Below, piece after piece: positions 1 to 8,853 of a stretch of 11,747 nucleotides of DNA. The notes below the pieces were generated by a model that ran no database searches, was not told where the DNA came from, and was given only the letters and a program-made list of their open reading frames with translations. Position numbers and translations under genes: made by a program. Source of the stretch: Clostridia bacterium (GTDB lineage Bacteria; Bacillota; Clostridia; Oscillospirales; Acutalibacteraceae); contig CAAGJJ010000105.1 in the NCBI GenBank assembly GCA_900770165.1, positions 1 to 11,747 on the forward strand, written 5' to 3'. Position 1 is the stretch's first letter. Each line of letters begins with the position of its first letter.

Positions 1-496
1 CAGTGTTCCTGACATCACCTTTATCCTTAGCACCTCTGACCAGCACCATTCCCGCATCTTCAAGCTTGAAAAAATTAAGCACAAGCTGATACTGTATCTT
101 AATAGAATCAAACAATTCCGGCAAAACCGCTGCCCCTACCAGTATCAGTGCCAGCTTCTTAACTTTGAAATCATTTCTCATAGGAGTATGTAACCTGTCA
201 ATAATTGCCTTAAGCTGTGCGCTCACTCCATAGAAATACACTGGCGAGGCAACGACAATCATGTCAGCACATTTTAACTTATCATAAACTATCCGCATGT
301 CATCTTGCTGAAAACATTCATGCCCCGCCCTGTCAAAGCACGAATTACAGCCAATGCATGGGTTGACCTTATAATTCGCCACCGAAACGACTTCTACATT
401 ATTATTCTTTTCCGCACCTTTAACAAATGCATCAACCAACAGGTCAGTATTGCCACCATTACGCGGACTGCCTGACAAAACAATAATATTGCTCAT
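1..496 (-). CDS. Flavodoxin-family / NADPH-dependent FMN reductase-like protein (3' end outside window)
   Basis: The 165 visible codons match the N-terminal part of the flavodoxin-like NAD(P)H-dependent oxidoreductase family (FMN reductase fold, cytoplasmic, reducing small substrates with bound FMN). Visible: an FMN phosphate-binding loop directly after the first beta strand (MSNIIVLSGSPRNGGNTDLL), a cysteine cluster (NPCIGCNSCF, then HECF) typical of the iron-sulfur-flavoprotein-like branch, and the second flavin-contact segment SPVYFYGVSAQLKAIIDR. The ATG (494-496) follows AAGGAGG at good spacing. The gene starts 11 nt after the broken LysR gene, so the two were probably one transcript; LysR plus flavodoxin is a common pairing. 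The C-terminus runs off the left edge. The family is clear; the substrate is unknown. Confidence 0.88.
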   Translation of the reverse strand, partial: MSNIIVLSGSPRNGGNTDLLVDAFVKGAEKNNNVEVVSVANYKVNPCIGCNSCFDRAGHECFQQDDMRIVYDKLKCADMIVVASPVYFYGVSAQLKAIIDRLHTPMRNDFKVKKLALILVGAAVLPELFDSIKIQYQLVLNFFKLEDAGMVLVRGAKDKGDVRNT

Positions 497-507
497 GAAA
501 ATCCTCC

Positions 508-1206
508 TTACATGTCAGAAACTTCAAGGTCTTCCACCGCATTTTTCAACAAATTCTTAAATCCATCAGTTCCTTCAACATACGCATTATCCTTATTCGT
601 AAGTATGTATACCAGATTGGTTTCAGTCAAATCTTTTATAGGAAACACCAGGAGCTTATTGTCATTATGTAAGTTCAATTCATGCAAATGCGGCAGATAC
701 ATGGACAAGCTCAAACGCACCGCTAGATTCTCCTGTGGCATCTGCTGATGCAAATCAAAATGTCCTGATGTATGCATACAATCCAGCGTAATCCCTCCCC
801 GCTCAAGCAAGTGGTCTAATATCTGCATACAATGCAGATTAGGCAGACTTCAGCAAAAAGGTATTGCACTAAACTCACGAATATCTGCACCTTTCCTAAA
901 TTCTTCAACGCACTCAAGATACCTGTCTGGAAAATAATTCTGAAGCATCTGCTCACTTACCACAAGATAAAGTCTCTCGTCAAACAAGAATTCCTTTTCA
1001 ATACATTCAGGAGCCAGTAGCGAAATCCCGCTAAATGCAATATCCAGTTCACCTTTTTCAAGCATTTCCCGCAACTGTTCTGCATTGCCAATCACGCCTC
1101 TGATGTCATAATCATTATACATTTCTTTAAACTGTCTCATAAGATTAGGCATAATCATGCGAAAACGCCCCTCTGTTGTTCCTACTCGGATGGTTGATTT
1201 TGGCAT
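508..1206 (-). pseudogene. LysR-type regulator remnant: effector-binding domain only, broken by in-frame TGA
   Basis: Two same-frame pieces, codons 1206-853 and 849-511, together form the periplasmic-binding-protein-like effector domain of a LysR-type regulator. It opens with STIRVGTTEGRFRMIMPNL, where the domain normally begins after the HTH and linker, and includes ELDIAFSG and the PFC...ILDHLLERGGI segment near the C-terminus. Two lesions: the N-terminal HTH and linker (about 85 residues in the family) are absent, with a stop codon only nine codons upstream of the first ATG; and TGA at 850-852 interrupts IPFC/SLPN where the family usually has a hydrophobic residue, so TTA to TGA is the simplest explanation. 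AAGGCGGTG lies just upstream of the ATG, so a short fragment may be translated, but it cannot bind DNA as a LysR protein. It lies at the edge of the accessory block and may have been truncated by its insertion. Confidence 0.85.
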
Positions 1207-1232
1207 GAATTCACCGCCTTTTATATTTTTAA

Positions 1233-1260
1233 ATTATGTTAATATTCTATAATTTTCCAA
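1233..1260 (-). promoter_or_regulatory. Possible promoter ahead of the LysR fragment
   Basis: On the minus strand TTGGAA (1255-1260) and CATAAT (1233-1238) are 16 bp apart, about 30 bp upstream of the LysR-fragment ATG. The fit to the sigma-A consensus is moderate and the region is AT-rich, so chance is possible. If real, it would drive the LysR fragment and the flavodoxin gene. Confidence 0.3.
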
Positions 1261-1356
1261 ATAAGACTCTTTTAAATACCAGTTTTCTCATTACAAATAC
1301 AGAAGTGTAAGTTTTACCTGTTCCCAAATTTGTAAAGGGAGCTTGAGAAATTTCTA

Positions 1357-4300
1357 TTATCTCCTCTCAACAGTATAATACTCTCCCTCCACTGAATCCC
1401 CTGTATACACTAACAGCCCACTCCAATCTGTGTAGTTTGTAATCATAAGAGTACTATCGTGAATCTCCTTTGCTGCATTGACAAACCAGACAAGATGTAA
1501 CTTCTTCTCACTTAAAAATTTATCCAAAACACTTTTGCGAATAACTAGTCCCGCTTTTTGTTTGGTTAAATCCGTATCAAATGCAACAAGAGTTCCGTCA
1601 GCATCATAATAGTAACCGTCATAAATTGTTTGTCTCAATCCTAAAGTAGTTATTAATTCTGCACAAGGGTGAGAATATGATAAACTCTCTTCTTTGGATG
1701 CATCAAATTCTTCTTCCCATAATAAATCTTGTGTTGTATTGAGAATTTTTCCCAAATTCACTGTCACGGGTTCTTCTCGCGTATATGTCTTTGGAACAAC
1801 AGGAATATCTATACTAATTTCACTATCAACTGTCTCTTGACCACTGTCATCCAGATTTTCACCTTCATCGCTTTTTTCCATATACTTATCAAGCAATTTT
1901 TCATAAGCTGAAAAATCCAGCATTTCCACAGTCGTTGTAATAGTTTTAGTCTCTCCTGTTGGTAAGGACACATCCTTATACTGATGCTCCAAAATAGAAG
2001 CACTTCCAGCAGACCATGGATATTCTCGATTATAAAGTGTATAAGTCTCAGGAATCCTAATTATATCCTGACATAATAAATCAACTCCTTTAGTGGCATA
2101 TTCTTTCAAAGTTGCAAGTTGTTTTTCTGATACAAAGTACCCGTACAACCAATTCCATACCATCAATTTATCGTGAGCCAAATCATATCTTCCGGTATCT
2201 GCATATTTTGAAAGAACAACCCACTGACTTCCATTATGGTCGATAAGAAGCAAATCCTGCTTTTGATGTTCAAAGAAAATAGTATTTGCTTTTGTCCATG
2301 CATTTCCATCAAAATTCGATTCATTCTTCAGTTGCTTATTCTCTTGAACAGCATCTTTAATGTGGTCATTAACCTGATAAAATAATGGCACATTTGGATT
2401 AAACAACTTATTAGTATTCAGCGTTGGATCAAAATCTCTTACATAGGGCTCCCAAGGGCCGTCATATGCAAGAACTTTCTCTTCCATTGAAAATCGATTT
2501 TTCATCGGATAAAAATCAGAAATACGTGCCAGTACGTTGTACATTGCAATCCACTGATATTTTTTCCCAATTCGTTCTGTCTTTAATGTATGATGTCTCC
2601 CATATACAAATCCCGACACAAATCTATCATAATCATCAAATAACTTTTTATCGTATCCTAGATCGTTCCAGATATAATACATCGAATAATTGAAAATTTT
2701 ATAATTGTCTACTTCAAAATTTCGAACTGCACTTTGAAAAACATATCTACCAAAATCACCATACATGCCTATGCCTTCAAATCTCATTGAATGCTGGATA
2801 TAAAACTCTCCACCTTCAAGTTTTTTATCTGAATATTTCATATCTTCAATCTCTGGAATAGGAATTGATTTGTATGGCGGCTTGATTTTATTCACTTCAA
2901 TATTTAGCTCAACATTAGGATATTCGAATATATATCGTTCAATAATTAACCTTGCATAATCTCTTAATAATATATCTGGATAAACAATTTCTTTATTGAA
3001 AATATTCTCATATACCCTGTAAACCAAGGACCGATAACTACCGTTACTGTCATCAATTCTTTTTACACATGCCCCAAATACCACTCCATAAAGTCTTTGA
3101 ATAACATATGGATCATTCACATCATCAAAATTTTCTAACAGATACTCACAGAATTCAAAATTCTCTTTTAAAATTTCTATAATCGCCTTCGAAGTTATAT
3201 CCCTTAACCAACGATTAGAAGATGTAAGTATCCATGAAAAAAGTAGCAGCAGTAATCTGATCTGCTCCTTATCTGTAATTTGAAGTAACTCACCTTTATG
3301 ATATGCCTCAACAAGTTGTACCACACGTGCATCATCATCACAAATTCCGTTAATGTATTTAGTCCAAAGATAATCTCTCTTGTTTAGCGGATATCTCATT
3401 AATACAGAATGCAATGCATCTGCATTCAATAAATGATTGGGTTTTACAGAGTTTGTTATAAATGCATTCCAAACCACACTTGAATCAAGGCCATACTTTT
3501 TGCAGTATTTTAAAAGGTTCTCTAAAGATAAATAAATATGGATTCTCCATTCAAAAGACTCTAAATATGTTCTAAAAATAAACTCTTGATCATCCTCATC
3601 ATCAATTGAATCTATTATGTCAATACATTCTTTGCGAAATTTTTCTGCGAATAATGCACATGTATTAACAAATAAATCCACATTAGCCCAGTTTTTCATT
3701 TCTCCATTAACAATACCTAAAATATCCTTAGTCAAGTAATCTCTTAGTTCCTCTTCAGTACGTTTTACATCCATAATAACCTTTGCAGGATAATAATCAT
3801 TCATCTGGTCATATGCAAAATATAGATATTCTTTCTCATCAGACTCATATCCATGAAGAATATTTTCCTGAATCAACCGTCTAATAACAGGTCTAGCCGA
3901 TAAATTTAATTCATGCCAAATAGACATTTTTTCAAGTTCTTTTTTCTCAAAACGTCTGTTTCCATTAGCAAGGATTTCTTTTGAAATTGCGTCTACTATC
4001 ATTAAAACCAAATTATCAGAAGCCTCAAATCCTGCTACACGAAGAGTATCCTCTAATGAATCATAAATCTTATCGTTTGCCTTCTCCAATAGACGATCAT
4101 ATAACACTTGTAATCCAACCTCATCACCTTGATAGGTTTTACAATACAATGTTAAGAATAATGGATTATCAATTCTGTTTGTGAACATTTGTATAGGAGT
4201 AAATGGTATGCCATAATGTGCTAAAAATTCTTTCGCCGCTTCAATAGAATTCCCCCTAAATCCTTGATGTTCCATTTTCACGACTCCATTCAACTCCAAA

Positions 4301-5664
4301 AAATTTTCTGGTAAAATAGATTTTTCATATTCATTTCTAAATGATATTGCCAAACGAACATGTTCTTTATCACAAATTTTGTTATGAAGTAACGGAAGAA
4401 CTGATTTCCATAATTTCGGTTTCCAACTTTCATTAACCGCATCAATTAAAATCGGAATTATTTTTTCTCTTGACGCACCAATAACATCTAAAATGTCAAT
4501 CAAATCTTCAAACTGAAAACTTATCCTAAGATTGTTCTTTACCTGTTCAAGAATATTACTATCAGCAAGACATTCTCCAGCAATTATTAGTAAAGCACAC
4601 TCATTGTCATTAAGTATTTCAAAAGTTTCATTTGCAAAAAGATGTGATTTCCCAATTCCAGCACTTCCTTCGACAATAAGAACTTTATTATTCAGGAGTT
4701 TTTTTTCTGATTCCGTAATTTCCAATGCATGATATAGATTCAATAATTTTTCTAATTTATTCAATTCCAATCTATACTCAGCAACTTTTTCGCGGCTAGA
4801 ATCCCTTATCTCTAAGATTTGAGATTGCGTATCGTCTATCTTTGATTCTATTTGTATAATATCATCACTAAAACGCTCATTCACTTTATCTTGCCAATGT
4901 TCTACATCATGAATTGAATTAAAATCAATATCAGGAATAGTATCTATAAATTCCCGTAAAGAACGAAGAAAATCAATGTGATCAGACAATTCCCATCTTA
5001 GCGATATCAGCTTGTTAATAAGGTTTTTCTTTTTATTGTTAAAGTATATAACAGCATTTTTATCTTGCAAAAAAATGGATAGATTCTTAGCTGTAACTGT
5101 ATCCACATTAAACTCTGGATTATAGCACTCGCCAAGAACACTTGATTCTCTATTGGCATGGTTGAGCAACCACTCATATGTAACGCCATGATCATCAAAA
5201 TAGTACTTTCCTAAAAGAGGATATTTCCGTACCAAATCCAAAATAGTTGTATCAGTAATTGGAATCAATTCAATGCCTGCTACTTTTAATAAACTTTCTA
5301 TATTTTTATAGCTATCGCATGTTGTTGTGAGAGCTTTATTACAAAACAAATAAATGCAGTCTAGTTTCCCCGCATAATGTAACACAGCTTTTTCCGCGGA
5401 CTCTTTTATCTGCCCATAATCTGCTACATTATCAAAAAACTTTGCCTGATAACCAATGTTCTGATTACTCTCTTCATTAAGAATTGGTTCTGATTCTATT
5501 CCGGCATTATTAGGATTACTATGCAAATATTTATTAATCTTGTTTTTAGAAAGAAATTCAAAAGCAAATAACTGTCTACATAAATCTTCAAATTTATATC
5601 TAACACCACGAGCATCATTATTGCTTGTAATGAATTGTTCCCAAGTAATTTGTCCGTTTGCCAT
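1357..5664 (-). CDS. Avs-like anti-phage STAND NTPase with N-terminal Mrr/PD-(D/E)XK-like nuclease domain (1435 aa)
   Basis: Large cytoplasmic protein with three recognisable parts. Residues 1-160 look like a restriction-endonuclease fold: KFEDLC (E26), acidic GIESEP (56-60) and the QxK strand GYQAKFF (K75), followed by alternating helices and strands as in Mrr-like nucleases. Residues about 255-315 look coiled-coil. Residues 325-640 form a STAND/NACHT-type NTPase: Walker A GSAGIGKS (333-340), Walker B IPILIDAVNE (403-412), an Arg-containing sensor strand RLAISFR (to R443) and a winged-helix end FAYDQMNDYYPAKVIM (616-631). The remaining 800 residues match nothing I can name and would be the sensor. 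ATG 5662-5664 has AAAGGAGG five bases upstream; stop TAA. Known for the family: Avs proteins bind conserved phage proteins, oligomerise and activate the effector. Inferred: this acts the same way; domain order resembles Avs4, but the subtype is untested. It stands alone beside a restriction-modification operon. Confidence 0.72.
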   Translation of the reverse strand: MANGQITWEQFITSNNDARGVRYKFEDLCRQLFAFEFLSKNKINKYLHSNPNNAGIESEPILNEESNQNIGYQAKFFDNVADYGQIKESAEKAVLHYAGKLDCIYLFCNKALTTTCDSYKNIESLLKVAGIELIPITDTTILDLVRKYPLLGKYYFDDHGVTYEWLLNHANRESSVLGECYNPEFNVDTVTAKNLSIFLQDKNAVIYFNNKKKNLINKLISLRWELSDHIDFLRSLREFIDTIPDIDFNSIHDVEHWQDKVNERFSDDIIQIESKIDDTQSQILEIRDSSREKVAEYRLELNKLEKLLNLYHALEITESEKKLLNNKVLIVEGSAGIGKSHLFANETFEILNDNECALLIIAGECLADSNILEQVKNNLRISFQFEDLIDILDVIGASREKIIPILIDAVNESWKPKLWKSVLPLLHNKICDKEHVRLAISFRNEYEKSILPENFLELNGVVKMEHQGFRGNSIEAAKEFLAHYGIPFTPIQMFTNRIDNPLFLTLYCKTYQGDEVGLQVLYDRLLEKANDKIYDSLEDTLRVAGFEASDNLVLMIVDAISKEILANGNRRFEKKELEKMSIWHELNLSARPVIRRLIQENILHGYESDEKEYLYFAYDQMNDYYPAKVIMDVKRTEEELRDYLTKDILGIVNGEMKNWANVDLFVNTCALFAEKFRKECIDIIDSIDDEDDQEFIFRTYLESFEWRIHIYLSLENLLKYCKKYGLDSSVVWNAFITNSVKPNHLLNADALHSVLMRYPLNKRDYLWTKYINGICDDDARVVQLVEAYHKGELLQITDKEQIRLLLLLFSWILTSSNRWLRDITSKAIIEILKENFEFCEYLLENFDDVNDPYVIQRLYGVVFGACVKRIDDSNGSYRSLVYRVYENIFNKEIVYPDILLRDYARLIIERYIFEYPNVELNIEVNKIKPPYKSIPIPEIEDMKYSDKKLEGGEFYIQHSMRFEGIGMYGDFGRYVFQSAVRNFEVDNYKIFNYSMYYIWNDLGYDKKLFDDYDRFVSGFVYGRHHTLKTERIGKKYQWIAMYNVLARISDFYPMKNRFSMEEKVLAYDGPWEPYVRDFDPTLNTNKLFNPNVPLFYQVNDHIKDAVQENKQLKNESNFDGNAWTKANTIFFEHQKQDLLLIDHNGSQWVVLSKYADTGRYDLAHDKLMVWNWLYGYFVSEKQLATLKEYATKGVDLLCQDIIRIPETYTLYNREYPWSAGSASILEHQYKDVSLPTGETKTITTTVEMLDFSAYEKLLDKYMEKSDEGENLDDSGQETVDSEISIDIPVVPKTYTREEPVTVNLGKILNTTQDLLWEEEFDASKEESLSYSHPCAELITTLGLRQTIYDGYYYDADGTLVAFDTDLTKQKAGLVIRKSVLDKFLSEKKLHLVWFVNAAKEIHDSTLMITNYTDWSGLLVYTGDSVEGEYYTVERR

Positions 5665-5829
5665 GCTGCCTCCTTTCTTTATTGATGCAATATTTTAAGT
5701 TTACAACTATTTAATACCTTTTTCTCAGATATATGTTTATAGTGTCCTGCACCAATATAAGCGACTCTGATTCGTTGCATATTTTCTTGCGTTGTTCTAA
5801 CATTTGATTATCCAAAGATATTCAGTTCT

Positions 5830-6303
5830 TTATCTCCGAAAAATAATATCATTATAATATTCAATAAATTTAGGATCAGACAAGAACTTATCTGGTTTAA
5901 TTATTTCACGATGATCATATTTCATAAACCAGTCCTTTGTATCTTGATCTATATTTGTATTTTTTAATTGGGATGAGATTATTATTTCATAGTTACTGTT
6001 AATCGTTATCACCCCCTATCAAAGGCTTTATCATGAAGCACATTTAAACATAATCCGTTTTGCGGATTTATACGCTCTGTCTTTTCATCGCTAACATTCC
6101 AAGGTTTGATATGACTGGCAATAAGCAATCTTGGTTCATTTATTCCTGTAATGCAACAGAACTTGGCGTACGACCAAGAAAATTTGCAAGATTGATTATG
6201 TCTTTATTTGTTTTTGATATATTTGCAAATGGTGTACGACAATACAACTCAAATGCAAGTATTGTCTCTTCTCTAGACCATTTTTTCCAGTTCTATCTTC
6301 CAC
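5830..6303 (-). pseudogene. Degraded HNH endonuclease (HNH_2-like, restriction type)
   Basis: Three frames carry successive pieces of one HNH nuclease. The N-terminal piece gives KKWSREETILAFELYCRTPF and LANFLGRTPSSVA. The C-terminal piece gives ITGINEPRLLIASHIKPW and NPQNGLCLNVLHDKAFDRG, the HNH core with its metal-binding His and Asn, then ITINSNYEIIISSQ to the TAA stop at 5830. The likely start is GTG 6301-6303, preceded by AGAGGTGA. Lesions: an A6 tract at about 6282-6287 that needs one more A to stay in frame; loss of roughly 110-130 residues and the frame at about 6150, between the SSVA and ITGIN segments; and a missing T at about 6012 where GGG-TTG-ATA is expected. No full protein can be made. 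It lies between the restriction operon and the Avs-like gene, so it is probably an older defence gene that decayed. The 60-codon GTG ORF at 5830-6012 is only its tail. Confidence 0.82.
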
Positions 6304-6440
6304 AAAATCACCTCTCGTAACTACAGATTTCATAATAATATCTGTCTGCTTATCGAAAAAATACTTCTCATAAATATTTCGGCTTAGATATCCTTGGTGT
6401 TCGGTGATTAGGAAACCGATTGGCAAATATATAGAATACG

Positions 6441-6512
6441 AGAAATCTCACCAATGTAAAGCCTATTAATACCCCACAAAGCGGCTATAGGCTTGTCATT
6501 GGTGAGACTTCT
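6441..6512. repeat. 72-bp imperfect palindrome, 26-bp arms and 20-nt loop
   Basis: The arm at 6441-6466 pairs with the arm at 6487-6512 over 26 positions with three mismatches; its core is TCTCACCAATG opposite CATTGGTGAGA, with AAGCCTAT opposite ATAGGCTT nearer the loop. Neither strand has a T-run after the stem, so it is not an ordinary intrinsic terminator. It could be a small mobile palindromic repeat, a structured RNA or a protein-binding site. No second copy was noticed in the window. Confidence 0.75.
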
Positions 6513-6743
6513 TATTAAGAATAATCAAGACAATAAAAAATGGTTTCCATGTCTGAAATTTTGGCTTCCTGACGCAAGAATATTCATCTCAAATCGTTAT
6601 GTGAATATAACAGCAAAATCCTTACTTTTCTAGATATTCATATCAACATTTATTTTAGTTGCCCATTGTCACATTTATATAATTAATAGTACATCCAATG
6701 CAATGATTTTACAATAAGCAAAAGCAATCAACTACTTAATTAC

Positions 6744-6761
6744 AGCTAATAACCTTTAGCT
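6744..6761 (-). terminator. Weak hairpin downstream of the restriction gene
   Basis: AGCTAA and TTAGCT form a 6-bp stem with a six-base loop, 11 nt after the restriction endonuclease stop codon. It is AT-rich and has no downstream T-run on the minus strand. It is at best a weak terminator or a transcript-end stabiliser. Confidence 0.25.
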
Positions 6762-6771
6762 TAATCATTAT

Positions 6772-7662
6772 TTATTTGCTATTAGCTTTCCATACATTAT
6801 TTAACAAACGTCTGTCGCTAATAAATTGTTTTGCAGCTAATATAGCATGATCTACAAATATATCTAATTTGTCATCCACCTTATAGATTCTGTCATTACT
6901 TTTTTCTACACCAGACATAGCATACATTCCATGCCATCCATTAGTTTGATACGAACCGCCTCCATTTACCATATGAATAAACTCATCCATATTTAGAAAA
7001 TCACCATCTAAAGTAACACCTACTGACCAAAATAAACCTTCCATTGCATTTCTAGAAAATGTTACATCTCGTCCTACTCTATCTCTAATGCTTGTTTTTG
7101 ATTGAATGCACCCGAATACATGTGTGTCTCCATGAATCGTTTGAATCGCATACAAATCAAAATCTTTTCCCCATGCATTTAATCCATGAATATCTTCATC
7201 CGTATTTGCTAGCTTTTTCTTTTTTACCATATCTGTTAATTCAGATTGTAGTATAAATCTAATTTCATTCTTCTTTAATTTATCATTATCAATATTAGAA
7301 ATATACCGTTCAAAAGAATGTCCACTAGACTTTATCCAACTTTGATGTGCAGATAAACAAGCTTCGAAGACAGCCTGTTGCTTATCTGAATCAATGCCAA
7401 ATTCATTAAGATTTGCGACATTTAATTTATGAGCCATTGCAAGCGCTCCCCATATTTCCTTTTCAGAAACCTCTGGGTAATAAGTAAGTAACGCATCAAC
7501 AAACGTTTTATCAATAGCTTTTCTTTGAGCATACAACCGAGCTGTTTTTAAAGCATTATCGCTATCCGTTTTCTTTCTTTGAGCCTCAAAATTAAATTCA
7601 TTTTTCCATTCTTGATTGTAAGTATTTTCTATAAATACCCGATAATCTATTTTCGCTTTCAT
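6772..7662 (-). CDS. BsaWI-like type II restriction endonuclease
   Basis: A 296-aa protein of the CCGG-recognising PD-(D/E)XK restriction enzymes, closest by memory to the BsaWI family. Counting from the upstream ATG at 7674, the nuclease core is GKDFDLYAI (D171/D173) followed by the catalytic strand CIQSK (Q191, K193) running into TSIRDR, which resembles the site-contacting region that follows the catalytic Lys in CCGG enzymes. SHSFERYI-type helix residues and FWSVGVTLDGDFL with MVNGGG are further conserved-looking blocks. I chose the second ATG (7660-7662) because GGAGG sits five bases before it, while the first ATG has no site. Stop TAA. It follows the methyltransferase stop by 18 nt and ends the operon. 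Inferred role: cleaving unmodified foreign DNA at a site containing CCGG. The exact flanking bases cannot be read from the sequence. Confidence 0.85.
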   Translation of the reverse strand: MKAKIDYRVFIENTYNQEWKNEFNFEAQRKKTDSDNALKTARLYAQRKAIDKTFVDALLTYYPEVSEKEIWGALAMAHKLNVANLNEFGIDSDKQQAVFEACLSAHQSWIKSSGHSFERYISNIDNDKLKKNEIRFILQSELTDMVKKKKLANTDEDIHGLNAWGKDFDLYAIQTIHGDTHVFGCIQSKTSIRDRVGRDVTFSRNAMEGLFWSVGVTLDGDFLNMDEFIHMVNGGGSYQTNGWHGMYAMSGVEKSNDRIYKVDDKLDIFVDHAILAAKQFISDRRLLNNVWKANSK

Positions 7663-7680
7663 AATAGCCTCCATAATTTG

Positions 7681-8850
7681 CTATTGTACTGATAGTATTT
7701 TTGAAATTTCCATTCCCCACGCATAAGCCAATAATGGCGGAACTGCATCTCCAATCTGCTCATATTTATCTTGGATGTTATTATGTAGATGCGGGGTTAA
7801 ATACGGTCCGCCACAGAAGTCATATGAATCAGGAAATGATTGTAATCGTGCACATTCTCTTACAGTTAAAGCACGATTATAAATTGGATGCACAAACTCG
7901 TCCAAACAATGGCTTGTTACTGTAGGTGATGGTTGATCCAAAATCAATCGATAATTTCTTTTGATAAACATTTTTTTAGGAAGAACTCGTCTAGACTGTA
8001 ATTCCTCACGCTCTTCGCCAACATATCTATCAAAAAGATTTTTCAAACTTTCTCCTTGTTGTAACAACCCAAATCGTTCCAAGGTACAGGCACGATGTTT
8101 CATTGGCATTTGATATGTTAAATTATTTGAAAAATCTTCTCTATGCCAAAATTTTAAATCCTGCATTTTTTTACAAAACTCTGAACTCTTATCTGTGTAA
8201 CTTTTTCCTTCTTCGCCACTATTAGGTATAACGTTTGGAAGTCCTGCTAATGCTTCCTCTACAGTAACCTCTTTTTCTATTATTGGCTGAGGAATAGTTA
8301 AATTCCAATTTAAATTTTTACAAGCCAGTACAAAATATCTTTTTCTTTTTTGTGGAACTCCAAATTGTTCTGCACTCAATACCACCTCAACGTGGTTAAT
8401 ATATCCTGCTTCTTCTAGTTCTCTTTTTAACACATCTATAATCAAAATTTTAGAATGCTTTTCAACAGTCTTTGTTGTAATAGCTGGAACATTTTCAAAA
8501 AGAATCATTTTAGCATTTGCAATTTCTGCAATTCTGATTCCTTCTCTAAAAAGAAACTGTCGATCATCGTAAAAAGATCTGGATGTATTCCCAGCTGTCG
8601 AGAAAGTTTCACATGGCATTCCTGAAGTCACAAGATCAACTCCACCTTTCGGAATGTAAGGAAGAATATCCTCTGCTTTAACATCTCGAATATCTGAGTG
8701 TATTACATGAACCTCTGGATGATTCGCTCTATAAGTATCACAACAGCTCTCTATAAACTCTATTGCAACTTTTGTGTCAAATCCCGCTGCATGCATTCCG
8801 GTACAAATTCCACCTGGTCCACTAAAGCAATCAATATGTGTATATCCCAT
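7681..8850 (-). CDS. DNA (cytosine-5-)-methyltransferase, cognate of the adjacent restriction enzyme
   Basis: Complete 389-aa C5-cytosine methyltransferase that uses S-adenosylmethionine. Motifs in order: I DCFSGPGG (7-14), II acidic E31, IV SGMPCETFS with catalytic C80, VI FENV with E119, VIII QKRKRYF (167-173), IX RECARLQSFPDSY (331-343) and X QIGDAVPPLLA (366-376), where the usual hGN is GD. The target recognition domain lies between VIII and IX, about residues 180-325. ATG 8848-8850 is 3 nt after the HTH gene stop, with AAGGAG inside the end of that gene, somewhat far upstream (12 nt), which fits translational coupling. Stop TAG. It would methylate the host copies of the recognition site and so protect them from the endonuclease encoded next in the operon. 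All catalytic motifs are present, so it should be active. Confidence 0.95.
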   Translation of the reverse strand: MGYTHIDCFSGPGGICTGMHAAGFDTKVAIEFIESCCDTYRANHPEVHVIHSDIRDVKAEDILPYIPKGGVDLVTSGMPCETFSTAGNTSRSFYDDRQFLFREGIRIAEIANAKMILFENVPAITTKTVEKHSKILIIDVLKRELEEAGYINHVEVVLSAEQFGVPQKRKRYFVLACKNLNWNLTIPQPIIEKEVTVEEALAGLPNVIPNSGEEGKSYTDKSSEFCKKMQDLKFWHREDFSNNLTYQMPMKHRACTLERFGLLQQGESLKNLFDRYVGEEREELQSRRVLPKKMFIKRNYRLILDQPSPTVTSHCLDEFVHPIYNRALTVRECARLQSFPDSYDFCGGPYLTPHLHNNIQDKYEQIGDAVPPLLAYAWGMEISKILSVQ

Positions 8851-8853
8851 AAT

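Larger units (their letters stand above)
6304..6771. other. Gene-poor interval between the restriction operon and the HNH relic
   Basis: No gene is supported in this 468-bp AT-rich stretch. It holds a large imperfect palindrome (6441-6512), a weak hairpin next to the restriction gene stop (6744-6761), and an open minus-strand frame from 6426 that runs into the HNH relic in the frame of its GTG start. That frame could be the end of a lost upstream gene or an N-terminal extension of the nuclease. I could not recognise its sequence. Confidence 0.5.

Noticed and set aside
1729..4732. Several 60-90 codon plus-strand ORFs opposite the large STAND gene
   Set aside because: They lie antisense to a long frame with clear domains, lack ribosome sites and have no recognisable products.
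5679..5780. 33-codon minus-strand ORF (MQRIRVAYIGAGHYKHISEK...) in the leader of the Avs-like gene
   Set aside because: No ribosome site and no recognised family. It could be a fragment or a leader peptide, but there is not enough to annotate it.
5665..5829. Promoter for the Avs-like gene
   Set aside because: TTGGTG and AT-rich hexamers occur but at unconvincing spacings; only the ribosome site is clear.
6196..6426. 76-codon minus-strand ORF as a separate gene
   Set aside because: Its second half is the HNH gene read out of frame and its first half is unrecognisable, so it was folded into the HNH relic and gap descriptions.
6441..6512. CRISPR repeat or integron attC site
   Set aside because: There is only one unit, no spacer periodicity and no attC-type core sites at the ends.
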